Assembly (NCBI RefSeq): GCF_010894405.1
Contig: NZ_JAAIYA010000004.1
Span: forward strand, 1-64,000
Reading direction: 5' to 3'
Length of the DNA: 64,000 nucleotides
Source: Pyxidicoccus caerfyrddinensis
Lineage (GTDB): Bacteria > Myxococcota > Myxococcia > Myxococcales > Myxococcaceae
Below are positions 52,922 through 61,803 of the stretch, in pieces. The notes beneath the pieces were generated by a model. That model worked only from the letters and a program-made list of their open reading frames with translations. It was not told where the DNA came from and made no database searches. Both the position numbers and the translations under genes were made by a program. The stretch's first letter is position 1. Each line of letters starts with the position of its first letter.

Positions 52922-54082
52922 ATGAACCATGCTTCCTGTCGTCACATGCCGTCGTCGTTGGCGGATCGTGTCCTGCCCACTTTCCCTGGTGCGAACGCGC
53001 GCCTGGTTTCCGCCGCGGTCTGCGCGGTGCTCCTCTCTGCCTGCGGAGGCGGAGGCGGAGGCAATCCTGAGCCGGACCCTGCCGATCCCTCCGGCTCAGG
53101 GGTGGTCACCACTCTGGCCGGCAGCACCAGCGCCGGCAGCGCCAACGGCATCGGTGCCGCGGCCAGTTTCAACGGACCCATGGGCATCGCCACGGACATC
53201 CAGGGCAACGTCTATGTGGCGGAGTTCAACAACAACCTGATCCGCAAGATCACACCGGCCGGTGTTGTCACCACGCTGGCCGGCAGCGCCAGCAGTGGCA
53301 GCACGAATGGCATGGGCACCGCCGCCAGTTTCAGTGCCCCCAGTGGCGTGACCGTCGACACCTCGGGCAACGTCTATGTGGCCGACTCTTTCAACCAGAT
53401 GATCCGCAAGATCACGCCGGCAGGGCTGGTCAGCACGCTGGCCGGCAGCACCACACCGGGGAGCACCGATGCCACCGGCACTGCCGCCAGCTTCAGGGGC
53501 CCCCTGGGGGTGGCCGTGGACACGTCCGGCAACGTCTACGTGGCCGATTCCGGCAACTTGTCGATTCGCAAGATCACCCCGGCCGGTGTTGTCACGACGC
53601 TGGCCGGCAGCGGCAGCCATGGCAGCACCAATGGCATCGGCACCGCCGCCAGCTTCACCGGACCCAGAGCGGTCGCGGTGGATGCCTCCGGCAACGTCTA
53701 TGTGGCCGAACCTTCCAGCGACCTGATCCGAAAGATCACGGCGGCGGGTGTGGTCAGCACCTTGGCCGGCACCGGCTTTGTCGGCAGTGCAGACGGCACC
53801 GGGACAGCCGCCAGTTTCGGCGATCCGATGGGGGTGACGGTGGATGCCTCAGGCAATGTCTTCGTCTCCAGCATCGCTGACAACCTGATCCGCAAGGTCA
53901 CCTCCGCGGGTGTGGTCACGACCCTCGCCGGCAAGGCTGGCGTCGGCAGCAACGGCAGCGCGAATGGCACGGGAGCCAATGCGCGTTTCAATCTGCCCCA
54001 AGCCGTGACCGTGGACGCCTCGGGAACGCTCTTCGTGGCGGACTACGGCAACAACATGATCCGCAAGATCAGTCTGCAATGA
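52922..54082 (+). CDS. NHL-repeat beta-propeller lipoprotein
   Basis: The 386-residue protein has a signal peptide ending in a lipobox (AVLLSAC near residue 40), a Gly run and a short linker. Then follow six near-identical NHL units of 54 residues (last one 56), each with TLAG, a glycine-rich turn, TAASF, VAVDxSGNVYVA and LIRKIT. These form a six-bladed propeller, usually a protein- or ligand-binding surface. An in-frame ATG at 52949 is an alternative start. The gene lies wholly between the two 88-bp repeats, which suggests gain or duplication by recombination. Confidence 0.85.
   Translation: MNHASCRHMPSSLADRVLPTFPGANARLVSAAVCAVLLSACGGGGGGNPEPDPADPSGSGVVTTLAGSTSAGSANGIGAAASFNGPMGIATDIQGNVYVAEFNNNLIRKITPAGVVTTLAGSASSGSTNGMGTAASFSAPSGVTVDTSGNVYVADSFNQMIRKITPAGLVSTLAGSTTPGSTDATGTAASFRGPLGVAVDTSGNVYVADSGNLSIRKITPAGVVTTLAGSGSHGSTNGIGTAASFTGPRAVAVDASGNVYVAEPSSDLIRKITAAGVVSTLAGTGFVGSADGTGTAASFGDPMGVTVDASGNVFVSSIADNLIRKVTSAGVVTTLAGKAGVGSNGSANGTGANARFNLPQAVTVDASGTLFVADYGNNMIRKISLQ
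53102..54079 (+). repeat. Six tandem 162-bp repeats encoding NHL blades
   Basis: Units begin at 53102, 53264, 53426, 53588, 53750 and 53912. The first five are exactly 162 bp and the last 168 bp; the DNA itself is well conserved (for example CTGGCCGGCAGC and ATCCGCAAGATCAC recur), implying recent internal amplification. Confidence 0.9.
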
Positions 54083-54124
54083 AGCCGTTCTGGCGCGGGC
54101 ATGCGCCGGGGTTGCCGGACGCAC

Positions 54125-54149
54125 CTCCCTCTTGCGCGCCAAGAGGGAG
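54125..54149 (+). terminator. Terminator of the NHL lipoprotein gene
   Basis: A perfect 10-bp stem (CTCCCTCTTG and CAAGAGGGAG) with a five-base loop lies 43 bases after the stop. No T-run follows. Confidence 0.6.
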
Positions 54150-54542
54150 CAGGTGCTCGCGGCATGAAACGCGGGTTCCGGCTCGAAGGCCACCCTCGCT
54201 GGACCGGTGTATTTCCCAGGCTCGTCCGGGTTGCTACTTCGACGTACTGCCAAGGTGGTCATCCTGCCGAACGCCCCCGCGCGTGCCGCTACGTGACGTG
54301 AGGGGACGGGGCGGGCTCCACGCGCGCGAGGGCATCCCGGACCGCGGCGCACAGCGCCGCCCGCCCGCATCGACATGGCCGCTCGGTGCAGCCCATGCGT
54401 CCACTGCTTCATGCTCGGTGGAGTCGATTGCCCAATCCCTGGCAACCCCACGGTGATTGCTCCGTGGCATTCCTCGTCACCGCCGATACTGCCACCTGAG
54501 GGCGGCGGTTTGATGGGTGGATACGACGGAAGGAGGAGAGTC
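54150..54542. other. Region with repeat copy 2 and no complete gene
   Basis: Besides the 88-bp repeat (54250-54337) no plausible gene was found. Short open frames on both strands lack start signals and codon bias. The end of the region holds GGAAGGAGGAG, the ribosome binding site of the gene at 54543. A promoter for that gene probably lies between 54340 and 54520. Confidence 0.4.
54250..54337. repeat. 88-bp direct repeat, copy 2 (fragment of the oxidoreductase 3' end)
   Basis: Copy 2 encodes KVVILPNAPARAAT and the stop without the rest of the gene, so it is the duplicated fragment and copy 1 the parent. The flanking bases differ completely outside 54250-54337. Confidence 0.95.
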
Positions 54543-55067
54543 ATGATTGGAGCCAGACGCTTCCGGCTCGCGGGGATGAGGGTGAAGGTTCTGCTGGCGA
54601 TGGTCGTGGGGGTGGGAGCCGCGGTGACCGCCAGGTCGTCGCTGGCCGCCCGCGATGACGACGCTCTCCGCGATGACGACGACAGCCTGAAGGGCGACCA
54701 CCGGCGATACAACAACCGCTCGCTCCAGGGCGTCTGGGGCTTTTCGTCCTCCTTCGGCATGTTTCTGCCACCGGGGGGCGGCCCGCCGGTGCCCTCGGTC
54801 GGGGTGGGCAAGGTCTCCTTCGACGGAAGAGGCGGCTGTTCGGTCACCACCGTCGTCAACATCAACGGGCAGACGATGACCAACCAGTCGTCGAGCTGCA
54901 GCTACTCGGTCGGCCCCGACGGGATAGGGACCAGCCAGGCCGTCTTCCCGGGCTCGCCCATCAGTGATCCGGTCCCCGTCACCTTCATCATCGTCGACCA
55001 GGGCCGCGAGCTGATGGCCATCAACACCCGGTTCCTGGTCGGAGGCATCACCTTCCGCCGGCAATAG
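54543..55067 (+). CDS. Secreted protein, unknown
   Basis: The 174-residue product starts at ATG 54543 with GGAGGAG eight bases upstream. It has a signal peptide (VKVLLAMVVGVGAAVTARSSLA), an acidic Asp/Arg segment (DDDALRDDDDSLKGD) and a beta-rich domain: SLQGVWGFSSSFGMFLP, VGKVSFDGRGGCSVT and ELMAINTRFLVGGITFRRQ. A pair of Cys residues may form a disulfide. No family can be named. Confidence 0.7.
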   Translation: MIGARRFRLAGMRVKVLLAMVVGVGAAVTARSSLAARDDDALRDDDDSLKGDHRRYNNRSLQGVWGFSSSFGMFLPPGGGPPVPSVGVGKVSFDGRGGCSVTTVVNINGQTMTNQSSSCSYSVGPDGIGTSQAVFPGSPISDPVPVTFIIVDQGRELMAINTRFLVGGITFRRQ

Positions 55068-55222
55068 AACCAAGGGGCCTCGGAGCTCACGTCGTGAGCC
55101 TCGAGGAAGCGGGTGCTACCGCGCGTGCGGGTGGAACAGGGCCACTTTCTTGCCACTCCACTCGCGGGAACTACCCTCGCCTTCACTCCGCGAACGACTC
55201 GCGGAAGGGGGGCGTTCACTTC

Positions 55223-56263
55223 ATGTCGCTGCGTTCCGGCATCCGCGGGTTGCTGCCCACCTTGCTTCTGCTCGGCGCCATGAGCGTCGGCTGTCCGCCG
55301 AAGCCACCACCGCCTCTTCCTCTTCCCGAGCCTACCCCCCGGCCCGAGCCCATCCCCGTGGAGCCTCCGGCGCTGAAGTGCGCCGACAGCACGCTCACCA
55401 CCGAGGACGGGAAGTGCCTGCTGTACACCTGCGCGCCATTGGTGCGGCGGCCGCTCTCCGCGCGACTGGAAGGGCAGCCCGGCCTTCGACTCCCGGGCGC
55501 CACCCAGCCCGTCGTCGCCCGGCTGAACGGCCGGCTGAAGCTGCAGGTCGAGCAGCCCCTCGAGGAGCTCACCTTCACCCGCAGCACGGCCGACGCCGGC
55601 TATCACGGCGCTCCCGTCGAGCCCCTGCCGGACGAAGCCTACGCCGCGCGGGACACCACCCTCTGGCGCATCCGTCCCCAGCCAGGCACGACACTGAAGC
55701 TGGCCCTGCCTGACGGGAGCACGCGCGCGCTCACCTGGTCCGACTGCGTCACCGAGTCCAACCCCTTCCCGCCCACGGAGTTCCCCTCGTGCGCGCAGGG
55801 CGATTACGACGGCCGCACGGGCCAGTTCTCCACGGCCTTCATCGCCACGTTCGCCGGCACGGGTCCAGGCGCCGGAGAGCGGCGGGAGGTGCCAGTGCAG
55901 GTGAGTGGCAACCTGCTCGAGCGCACCGTCTGCTTCGAGGGTCCCCTCTCCTTCTGCGGCAAGCTGGCGGACCTGGAGGGCGAGCCTCCGCGGGGCCCGG
56001 CCTCACCGGAGCGCGAGTGTGAGGAGAAGCCCGTCCCACCGGGCCAGCCCATCTCCCGCGTGCCCACGCAGCCGCGCGAGCTTGACGGCGGCACCTGGCC
56101 GGGCACCGAGGTGCGCGACGGCGGCACCGACGATGCCGGCCTGCCCGAGGAAGAGGCGCCCGTCATCATCATCGAGGACGTGGACGGCGGCTTCGCCTGC
56201 CAGACGGCCGCGGGGGATGTGAACTCCGGCCGCATCGTGAACCCGTGGGGAGGTGGACGATGA
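55223..56263 (+). CDS. Pro-rich lipoprotein coupled to the HetC-like gene
   Basis: The 346-residue product has lipobox GAMSVGC, a Pro-rich linker (PPPLPLPEPTPRPEPIPVEP), and a mature domain with several Cys residues (KCADSTLTTEDGKCLLYTC; FEGPLSFCGKLAD). The final 60 residues are acidic. ATG 55223 gives the conventional signal peptide. Its stop overlaps the next start by four bases (ATGA), so the two products are probably made together. Function is unknown. Confidence 0.72.
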   Translation: MSLRSGIRGLLPTLLLLGAMSVGCPPKPPPPLPLPEPTPRPEPIPVEPPALKCADSTLTTEDGKCLLYTCAPLVRRPLSARLEGQPGLRLPGATQPVVARLNGRLKLQVEQPLEELTFTRSTADAGYHGAPVEPLPDEAYAARDTTLWRIRPQPGTTLKLALPDGSTRALTWSDCVTESNPFPPTEFPSCAQGDYDGRTGQFSTAFIATFAGTGPGAGERREVPVQVSGNLLERTVCFEGPLSFCGKLADLEGEPPRGPASPERECEEKPVPPGQPISRVPTQPRELDGGTWPGTEVRDGGTDDAGLPEEEAPVIIIEDVDGGFACQTAAGDVNSGRIVNPWGGGR

Positions 56264-57390
56264 ATCACGCACGCGTACTGACCGCCGTGGCCTGCGGGCT
56301 CCTGGCGGCGGGGGCCCTGGCCTTCGACACCGAGCCCCACCGCGCCATCCACCGGCAGGGCAACGTGGCTCCCGGTCTGTGGGGCAACGACGAGAACGAC
56401 GCGCTGGACGAGTACAACTATTGGGTCGACAACGGCTGCGGCAATGGGTTCGCGCCGTGGTGCCCCGCCGAGTGGCACGCCGACGACGACACCGTCGTCC
56501 TTCGCACCGGAGGCGCCACCGGGCTGAACGCGCGGCAGCTCATGGACCGGGCCTGGAGCAACTCCGTCATCGCCAGCCCGAGCGACAAGCGCATCCGCGT
56601 GAAGGCCGCCATCGACGACCTGTGGGCCAAGGTCGTCGTGGAGAAGAACAACCACTGCCAGCCGACGAAGACCGGCTGTCTGAAGCGCAAGTACCTGGAC
56701 AAGCTGGACGTGCAGGTGCGTGAGTCCGTGGGCGTCCGCTCACACACCACCCACGACTTCTACTCGCACTCCACCTACGTGGAGGCCAGCAACTGCGCCG
56801 CGCCGACGGCCTATACCCGCAACCCCAGCACCGCCTTCCCCGCGGGCGCCGCCCGGTTCGCCAACGCGCCCCAGAAGGACACCGTGCTGCGCTCGGGCTG
56901 GTGGGTGTCGGAGTTCGAGACCGTCCACCGCTGGAGTTCGGGAAGACCCAAGCCGGGCGTCTACAACACGTTCACCGTCGCGGGACAGGGAGGCGCGGTG
57001 GCGGGAGGTGCCCCGCCCTTCACCGTCACCGTCCCCGGGCTCCACGGGGGCGCGGCCATCTACCTCCACGACGGGGTGACCGCGGGCCTGCCGGCGGGCG
57101 CCGCACAGATTCACGGCCTCAACAAGGACAAGGACTGGGCCTGCGCCTATCCCTGCGCCGGCGGCGGCTTCTGCACCGGCGCGGCCAATGCCAACCACAT
57201 CGCGGCGCGCACCGCCGCCATCGACACCCAGGCCGAGGAGAACCGGCGACTGTGCAACACCATCAAGGATGTGGTGCTGACCGGCGGCGGCAACGCCGCG
57301 GATGTGATGGCGGTCTGGTTCTACGTCACCGGCACCGAGCGCTGCGGCTGCAAACCCCTGGTGGCGACCCAGGTCTACTGGTCGAAGTAG
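56260..57390 (+). CDS. Secreted protein with HetC/VWA7-like zinc-site motif
   Basis: The 376-residue product has an N-terminal signal peptide (LTAVACGLLAAGALA). A motif HTTHDFYSHSTYVEASNC (about 165-180) matches the His/Asp/Ser pattern of HetC and phospholipase C-like proteins, which bind metal. The early segment TEPHRAIHRQGN is also consistent with a metal-binding N-terminus. The C-terminal third is Gly-rich with several Cys residues (CAYPCAGGGFC, CGCKPL). It is coupled to the preceding lipoprotein gene. Enzymatic activity is unproven. Confidence 0.6.
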   Translation: MNHARVLTAVACGLLAAGALAFDTEPHRAIHRQGNVAPGLWGNDENDALDEYNYWVDNGCGNGFAPWCPAEWHADDDTVVLRTGGATGLNARQLMDRAWSNSVIASPSDKRIRVKAAIDDLWAKVVVEKNNHCQPTKTGCLKRKYLDKLDVQVRESVGVRSHTTHDFYSHSTYVEASNCAAPTAYTRNPSTAFPAGAARFANAPQKDTVLRSGWWVSEFETVHRWSSGRPKPGVYNTFTVAGQGGAVAGGAPPFTVTVPGLHGGAAIYLHDGVTAGLPAGAAQIHGLNKDKDWACAYPCAGGGFCTGAANANHIAARTAAIDTQAEENRRLCNTIKDVVLTGGGNAADVMAVWFYVTGTERCGCKPLVATQVYWSK

Positions 57391-57431
57391 CCACGCCCTG
57401 AAGCTGTCGTGGAAGTGGCGCTCAGGCCAAG

Positions 57432-57458
57432 AGGGGCTGCGCGTGGGCTTCAGCCCCT
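57432..57458. terminator. Bidirectional terminator between convergent genes
   Basis: AGGGGCTG (57432-57439) and CAGCCCCT (57451-57458) form a perfect 8-bp stem in the 80-base gap between the gene ending at 57390 and that ending at 57471. Confidence 0.6.
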
Positions 57459-57470
57459 GCTCCTGCCAGG

Positions 57471-58388
57471 TCACTGTCGCTGACGAGCACCGCTGCTCGC
57501 GTCCGCCGCGGGGGCGCCATGATTCACGGGGCAGCCCTTCGGGAAGGTGCCAAGCTGCTCGACGGCGTAGCCGTTGGGGTAGCTGCGGATGTTGGGTCGG
57601 CCGCGGCCGAAGAGCGGCTCGCTTCGCGGTGACAGCGCGTAGCGCACGAACTTCCCCCGCGCCTTGAGCGCCAGGCGGAACGCCGTCCGGCTGAGAGCGG
57701 AGGGGCGTGCATAGTGGAACGCGTCGAGCAGCGCATCGTCCATGAGCGTCCGAGCGAACAGGTTCACCAGGTTCTTCGGCGCGAGGTGGGACGGCGAAAA
57801 CGTCGCGAGCAGCTCGAGGGTGGCGTCGGCGACGGCCCTGCTGCGCGCGTCGAAGGCGAAGTGCCTGGCCTCGTAGCCATCCATCAGCGCGGCGAACGCG
57901 TCGAACGTCTCCGGAATGTCCTGGATGCCCATGTGGCGGCCGACGGCGTGGTAGTAGCGCGTCCACGCCTCCACCTCGTGCGGGGTGAACGGCCGCCAGC
58001 CGAACTCCGCGAGCCAGCGCACGGGCGTCACCACGAAGGTGGAGAGCACGTAGCGCATGTCGTCATTGGAGATGTCGTAGGCGCCGTGCATCTGGTTCAT
58101 GCGCCGGAAGGCATTCCTGCCAGCCTGGCTGGCCATGCCGTGCTCGAGAATCGCATCGAGGATGAGCACGGTGTCGTCGTAGCGCTTCTGGGTGCGCTGG
58201 TTGAACTCGCCCGTCTCGTGCAGCAGCACGCCGATGCTCGGCACCGCGTAGGTGCGGAACAGCGCGAAGCTGAGCGCCTGCTCGATGTCCCAGGGGAACT
58301 CCTGGGTGGAGAGGATGCGGACAATCTCCTCGTACTGCGTCTGCGCGTCGAGACGGTCGGTGTGGTCGCGAAGTGCGTAGCGGTTCAT
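57471..58388 (-). CDS. DUF2236 (MpaB/rubber-oxygenase-like) protein
   Basis: The 305-residue cytosolic protein matches DUF2236: EFPWDIEQALSFALFRTYAVPSI near the start, the helix RRMNQMHGAYDISNDDMRYVLSTFV and WTRYYHAVGRHMGI. Relatives include latex-clearing oxygenases and MpaB, which bind heme b through a conserved His. The start ATG 58388 with GGGGGAA upstream gives the family-like N-terminus. No substrate can be inferred. Confidence 0.82.
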   Translation of the reverse strand: MNRYALRDHTDRLDAQTQYEEIVRILSTQEFPWDIEQALSFALFRTYAVPSIGVLLHETGEFNQRTQKRYDDTVLILDAILEHGMASQAGRNAFRRMNQMHGAYDISNDDMRYVLSTFVVTPVRWLAEFGWRPFTPHEVEAWTRYYHAVGRHMGIQDIPETFDAFAALMDGYEARHFAFDARSRAVADATLELLATFSPSHLAPKNLVNLFARTLMDDALLDAFHYARPSALSRTAFRLALKARGKFVRYALSPRSEPLFGRGRPNIRSYPNGYAVEQLGTFPKGCPVNHGAPAADASSGARQRQ

Positions 58389-58563
58389 CCGGATTCCCCC
58401 ATCGAAGGCGGCCCGGGAGTCTAACCCGGGAAGCGCTGCCGCTGGGTGCGGCAGTGTCGGCCATGCCTTCCTCCTGGCCGCACCATCTGCCCCCCAGCTA
58501 CACATGCAACATCGTATCGGCGTCCCAGTGCTCTTCACCCAGAGTAGAGTATGCTGGGGGGAC

Positions 58564-60825
58564 ATGAACTTGAGCCATCCACTTCTGAGGTCGCTTCGTG
58601 CGGCGTGTCTGGCGTTGGTTTTCACCGCTTGCAGCTCCACCGAAGAGCAGGCGGAGTCCAAGGACTCGCTGACGCTCGCGAGTGAGAAGGACGGCGCGGA
58701 CATCCAGCAGGCGCTGAGCGCGATGAACGGGGTCTCCGTCCTGTCCAGCCAGCGGGATGGGACTCCTGACTTCATCAAGGGCACTCTGGGCAAGGCCGCG
58801 GGGTCGGCGCGGGGGCTGTCGGCGGCGGACGCGAAGGCCACCGTGCGGGCCGCGCTGGGGAGCATTGCTCCGGTCTACGGCCTCCGCGCGGAGGAGCTGG
58901 TCTTCAGGCGGATGTCCGTGGATGAGAACGGGCACCAGCACCTGCGCTTCGGCCAGTTGAAGGAGGGGCTGCCCGTCGTCGACGGTGAGCTCATCCTTCA
59001 CGTGGACCGGGCGGGTGTCGTCTACGCGGCCAACGGCTCCGCGCGTGACACTCGAAACCCGAGCCTCGCGCCCGTCCAGCCGCGGATCTCCGCGGAGGCC
59101 GCTGCCAGGGTCGCGCTCGACGCGACTGCCGCGCTCACCCGGGATGCCAGGACCGAGCGCCGGGTGTACGTGCGCGACGCCAACGACCAGCTCGTCCTGG
59201 CTCACGAGGTGCGGGTGACAGGCCTGCTGGCCGCGGGCACCCCGGTGAATGATCTGGTGTACGTGAAGGCCAGTGACGGCGAGGTGGTGCGGAGGGCTCC
59301 GCGGATCTTCAACGCGCTGAACCGCAAGGTGTACAGCTCCAACAATGGCACCAGCATTCCGGGCACGCTCAAGCGCTCCGAGGGACAGGCGTCCGTCAGC
59401 GACCCCGTCGTGAACGCCTGCTATGACGTGCTGGGTACCGTCCACAGTTGCTTGTCCACGCTCTTCGGCCGCGACTCCTACGATGGCGCTGGCGCGGCGC
59501 TGCTGTGCTCGACCCACTACAGCACCAACTATGTCGCCGCGTTCTGGAACGGCACCCAGATGGTGTGCGGCGATGGCGACGGCGTGAACTCCACCGCGCT
59601 GTGCAATGACCTGGACGTGGTCGCGCACGAGCTCGCCCACGCGGTGACCATTGCCGAGTCCAACCTCACCTACTCGGGCGAGTCTGGCGGCCTCAACGAG
59701 AGCTTCTCGGATGCCATTGCCGCCACGTGCGAGAGCTGGACTCGAGGCTTCGTGCTACCGGACGCGGAGGTCTGGAAGATCGGCGAGGACGTCTGGACGC
59801 CCGGCACCGCGGGCGATGCGATTCGCTACATGAATGATCCGGCCCTGGATGGCGCGTCGCTCGACTACTACCCGAACTACAACGCGAACACGGACGTGCA
59901 CTACAGCTCTGGCATCTCCAACCTGGCGTTCTCGCTGCTGTCCACGGGTGGCACGCACCCGCGTGGCAGGACGAGCGTGGTGGTGCCAGGCATCGGCGTC
60001 GAGAAGACGGCGCGCATCTTCTACAAGGCGAACGTCGACATCTGGACCGCCTCCACGAACTTCGCGCAGGCGAAGACGTACACGGAGCAGGCAGCCCTGC
60101 AGCTCGGCTATGACCAGGCCACCGTCAATGCGGTGAGCGCGGCGTGGCAGGCCGTGGGTGTAGGGGTGATCATCCCGCCGCCGACCACCACTCCGCTGAC
60201 CAGCGGCGTGCCGAAGACGGGGCTGGCTGGGAGCACGGGCACCGCCGCGTACTACAAGCTCACCGTTCCGCCCGGCCAGACCCACCTCGTCTTCACCACC
60301 AGCGGTGGCACGGGTGACGTGGACCTCTACGTGAAGTTCGGTTCGGCTCCGACCCCCAGCAGCTATGACTGCCGGCCCTACCAGTCCGGCAACACCGAGA
60401 CGTGCAACATCACCAACCCCGCCGCGGGCGACTGGTATGTGATGCTGAATGCCTATGCCACCTACTCGGGCGTGTCGCTCACGGGCACATTCAGCGGTGT
60501 TGTCATCGATAACTTTCTGAGCAACGGCTCGACCACGGCGCCATACAGCGGGGCCAAGAATGCATGGACCTGCTGGATACTCACCGTGCCCTCGGGCAGG
60601 AGCTCTCTGGTGTTCAACCAGGTGGGGGCCTCTGGCACGACGGGGGACGCGGACCTGTACGTCCGCTTCGGCGCGGCGCCGACGACCGGTTCCTACAACT
60701 GCCGTCCCTACCAGCCGGGCAGCACCGAGACATGTACCATCAGCAACCCGTCCGCGGGCGGCTGGTATGCCTGCTCATACGGCTACACCGCGTATACGAA
60801 CGTCACGATGAAGGGCACCTACTGA
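58564..60825 (+). CDS. M4 (thermolysin-like) metallopeptidase lipoprotein with two PPC domains
   Basis: The 753-residue product has a lipobox-type signal peptide (ALVFTACSS), an FTP/PepSY propeptide (about 40-240), and an M4 catalytic domain. The zinc site is VVAHELAHAV (His355, Glu356, His359), with GESGGLNESFSD supplying the third ligand; VHYSSGISNLAFSLLSTGG fits the family's later active-site region. Two pre-peptidase C-terminal domains follow (about 545-640 and 655-750), each with DVDLYV or DADLYVRFG motifs. It is an exoprotease likely used in predation. Confidence 0.93.
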   Translation: MNLSHPLLRSLRAACLALVFTACSSTEEQAESKDSLTLASEKDGADIQQALSAMNGVSVLSSQRDGTPDFIKGTLGKAAGSARGLSAADAKATVRAALGSIAPVYGLRAEELVFRRMSVDENGHQHLRFGQLKEGLPVVDGELILHVDRAGVVYAANGSARDTRNPSLAPVQPRISAEAAARVALDATAALTRDARTERRVYVRDANDQLVLAHEVRVTGLLAAGTPVNDLVYVKASDGEVVRRAPRIFNALNRKVYSSNNGTSIPGTLKRSEGQASVSDPVVNACYDVLGTVHSCLSTLFGRDSYDGAGAALLCSTHYSTNYVAAFWNGTQMVCGDGDGVNSTALCNDLDVVAHELAHAVTIAESNLTYSGESGGLNESFSDAIAATCESWTRGFVLPDAEVWKIGEDVWTPGTAGDAIRYMNDPALDGASLDYYPNYNANTDVHYSSGISNLAFSLLSTGGTHPRGRTSVVVPGIGVEKTARIFYKANVDIWTASTNFAQAKTYTEQAALQLGYDQATVNAVSAAWQAVGVGVIIPPPTTTPLTSGVPKTGLAGSTGTAAYYKLTVPPGQTHLVFTTSGGTGDVDLYVKFGSAPTPSSYDCRPYQSGNTETCNITNPAAGDWYVMLNAYATYSGVSLTGTFSGVVIDNFLSNGSTTAPYSGAKNAWTCWILTVPSGRSSLVFNQVGASGTTGDADLYVRFGAAPTTGSYNCRPYQPGSTETCTISNPSAGGWYACSYGYTAYTNVTMKGTY

Positions 60826-60829
60826 GGCC

Positions 60830-60858
60830 CCCGGCGCGAGCGCCCGCCGAGCGCCGGG
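60830..60858 (+). terminator. Hairpin after the M4 peptidase gene
   Basis: CCCGGCGC (60830-60837) and GCGCCGGG (60851-60858) form a perfect 8-bp stem four bases after the stop at 60825. Confidence 0.55.
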
Positions 60859-60983
60859 AAGTGAGCGGAGCACCGGGTCTCAAGGCTCGGGAATCCAGGC
60901 CCTGACACGTCTTCTGTTCGACGCCCAACACAGGTCGTGCTAGTAGGACGCGAAGCAGACCTGCTTCCGAGGGGGGGCGGGGA

Positions 60984-61454
60984 ATGAATCCAGTCCCGGC
61001 CTCATCCGCGCGTCACACTCCACTGCTCTCCACGCCCGTCATGGCCCAGGTCCTGGAACGTCGGACCACCGGCTGGGTGGTGGGAGCCATGGCCGCCGTC
61101 CAGCTGGGCCTTCTGCACTTCGGCCTGCCCGCGTGGCCGTGCCCCCTCCTGAGCGCGCTGGGAGTCCCCTGCCCTGGCTGCGGACTGTCCCGGGCAGTGA
61201 CGGCCCTGCTTCACGGCGAATGGCGGAGCGCGCTGACCTGGCACGCCTTCGCCCCGTTCCTGCTGGCGGCGCTGGTGCTCATCACGGGGATGGCGTTCCT
61301 CCCGGAAGCGGCCCGGCGCCGGGGCATCGACGCGGTCGCCCGCTTCGAGCGGCGCACCCGGGTGACGGCCCTGCTGCTGCTGGCCCTGATGGCCTACTGG
61401 CTCGTCCGACTGCTCGTCTTTCGCGGCACCTTCATCGACTCAACCCTCAGCTGA
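60984..61454 (+). CDS. DUF2752 membrane protein
   Basis: The 156-residue product has three hydrophobic helices and the DUF2752 signature LGVPCPGCGLSRAVTALLHGEW between them. Family members are small inner-membrane proteins of unknown function in many phyla. The first 30 residues are a cytoplasmic tail. GGGGGGCGGGGA precedes ATG 60984. It may be transcribed with the small membrane protein 31 bases downstream. Confidence 0.85.
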   Translation: MNPVPASSARHTPLLSTPVMAQVLERRTTGWVVGAMAAVQLGLLHFGLPAWPCPLLSALGVPCPGCGLSRAVTALLHGEWRSALTWHAFAPFLLAALVLITGMAFLPEAARRRGIDAVARFERRTRVTALLLLALMAYWLVRLLVFRGTFIDSTLS

Positions 61455-61485
61455 ACCCCCACCACACCACCTCAGGAGACACACA

Positions 61486-61746
61486 ATGGGAATGATCCTC
61501 GGCCTGCTCGGCGCGCTCTGCGGCATCGGCAACCTGATTTGCTTCATCATGGTCCTCATCAAGCTGTTCCAGGCCAAGGGCCCGCTGCACGGCATCCTGG
61601 GCATCTTCTGTGGCATCTACACCTTCATCTGGGGCTGGATGAACGTGGACCAGAACCAGAACAAGAACATCATGCTCGCGTGGACGGGCACCATCGTGGC
61701 CGGCATCGTGTTCAACATCCTCGGCAGCATGATGTCGGGCTCGTAG
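61486..61746 (+). CDS. Small two-helix membrane protein, unknown
   Basis: The 86-residue product has hydrophobic helices at about 3-25 (LGLLGALCGIGNLICFIMVLI) and 62-84, with a polar loop NVDQNQNKN between. CAGGAGACACACA precedes ATG 61486. It lies in the same unit as the DUF2752 gene. Function is unknown. Confidence 0.78.
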   Translation: MGMILGLLGALCGIGNLICFIMVLIKLFQAKGPLHGILGIFCGIYTFIWGWMNVDQNQNKNIMLAWTGTIVAGIVFNILGSMMSGS

Positions 61747-61773
61747 TCGTCGCGAGTCGGTACCCGGTTGCAT

Positions 61774-61800
61774 CGGGACGGGCCTCTCGGGCCCGTCCCG
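61774..61800. terminator. Bidirectional terminator between convergent genes
   Basis: A perfect 11-bp stem (CGGGACGGGCC at 61774-61784 and its complement at 61790-61800) lies in the 57-base gap before the gene ending at 61804. Confidence 0.8.
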
Positions 61801-61803
61801 CGC

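Noticed and set aside
54079-54456. Short open frames overlapping repeat copy 2
   Set aside because: They read through a duplicated gene end and a hairpin, without start signals or codon bias.
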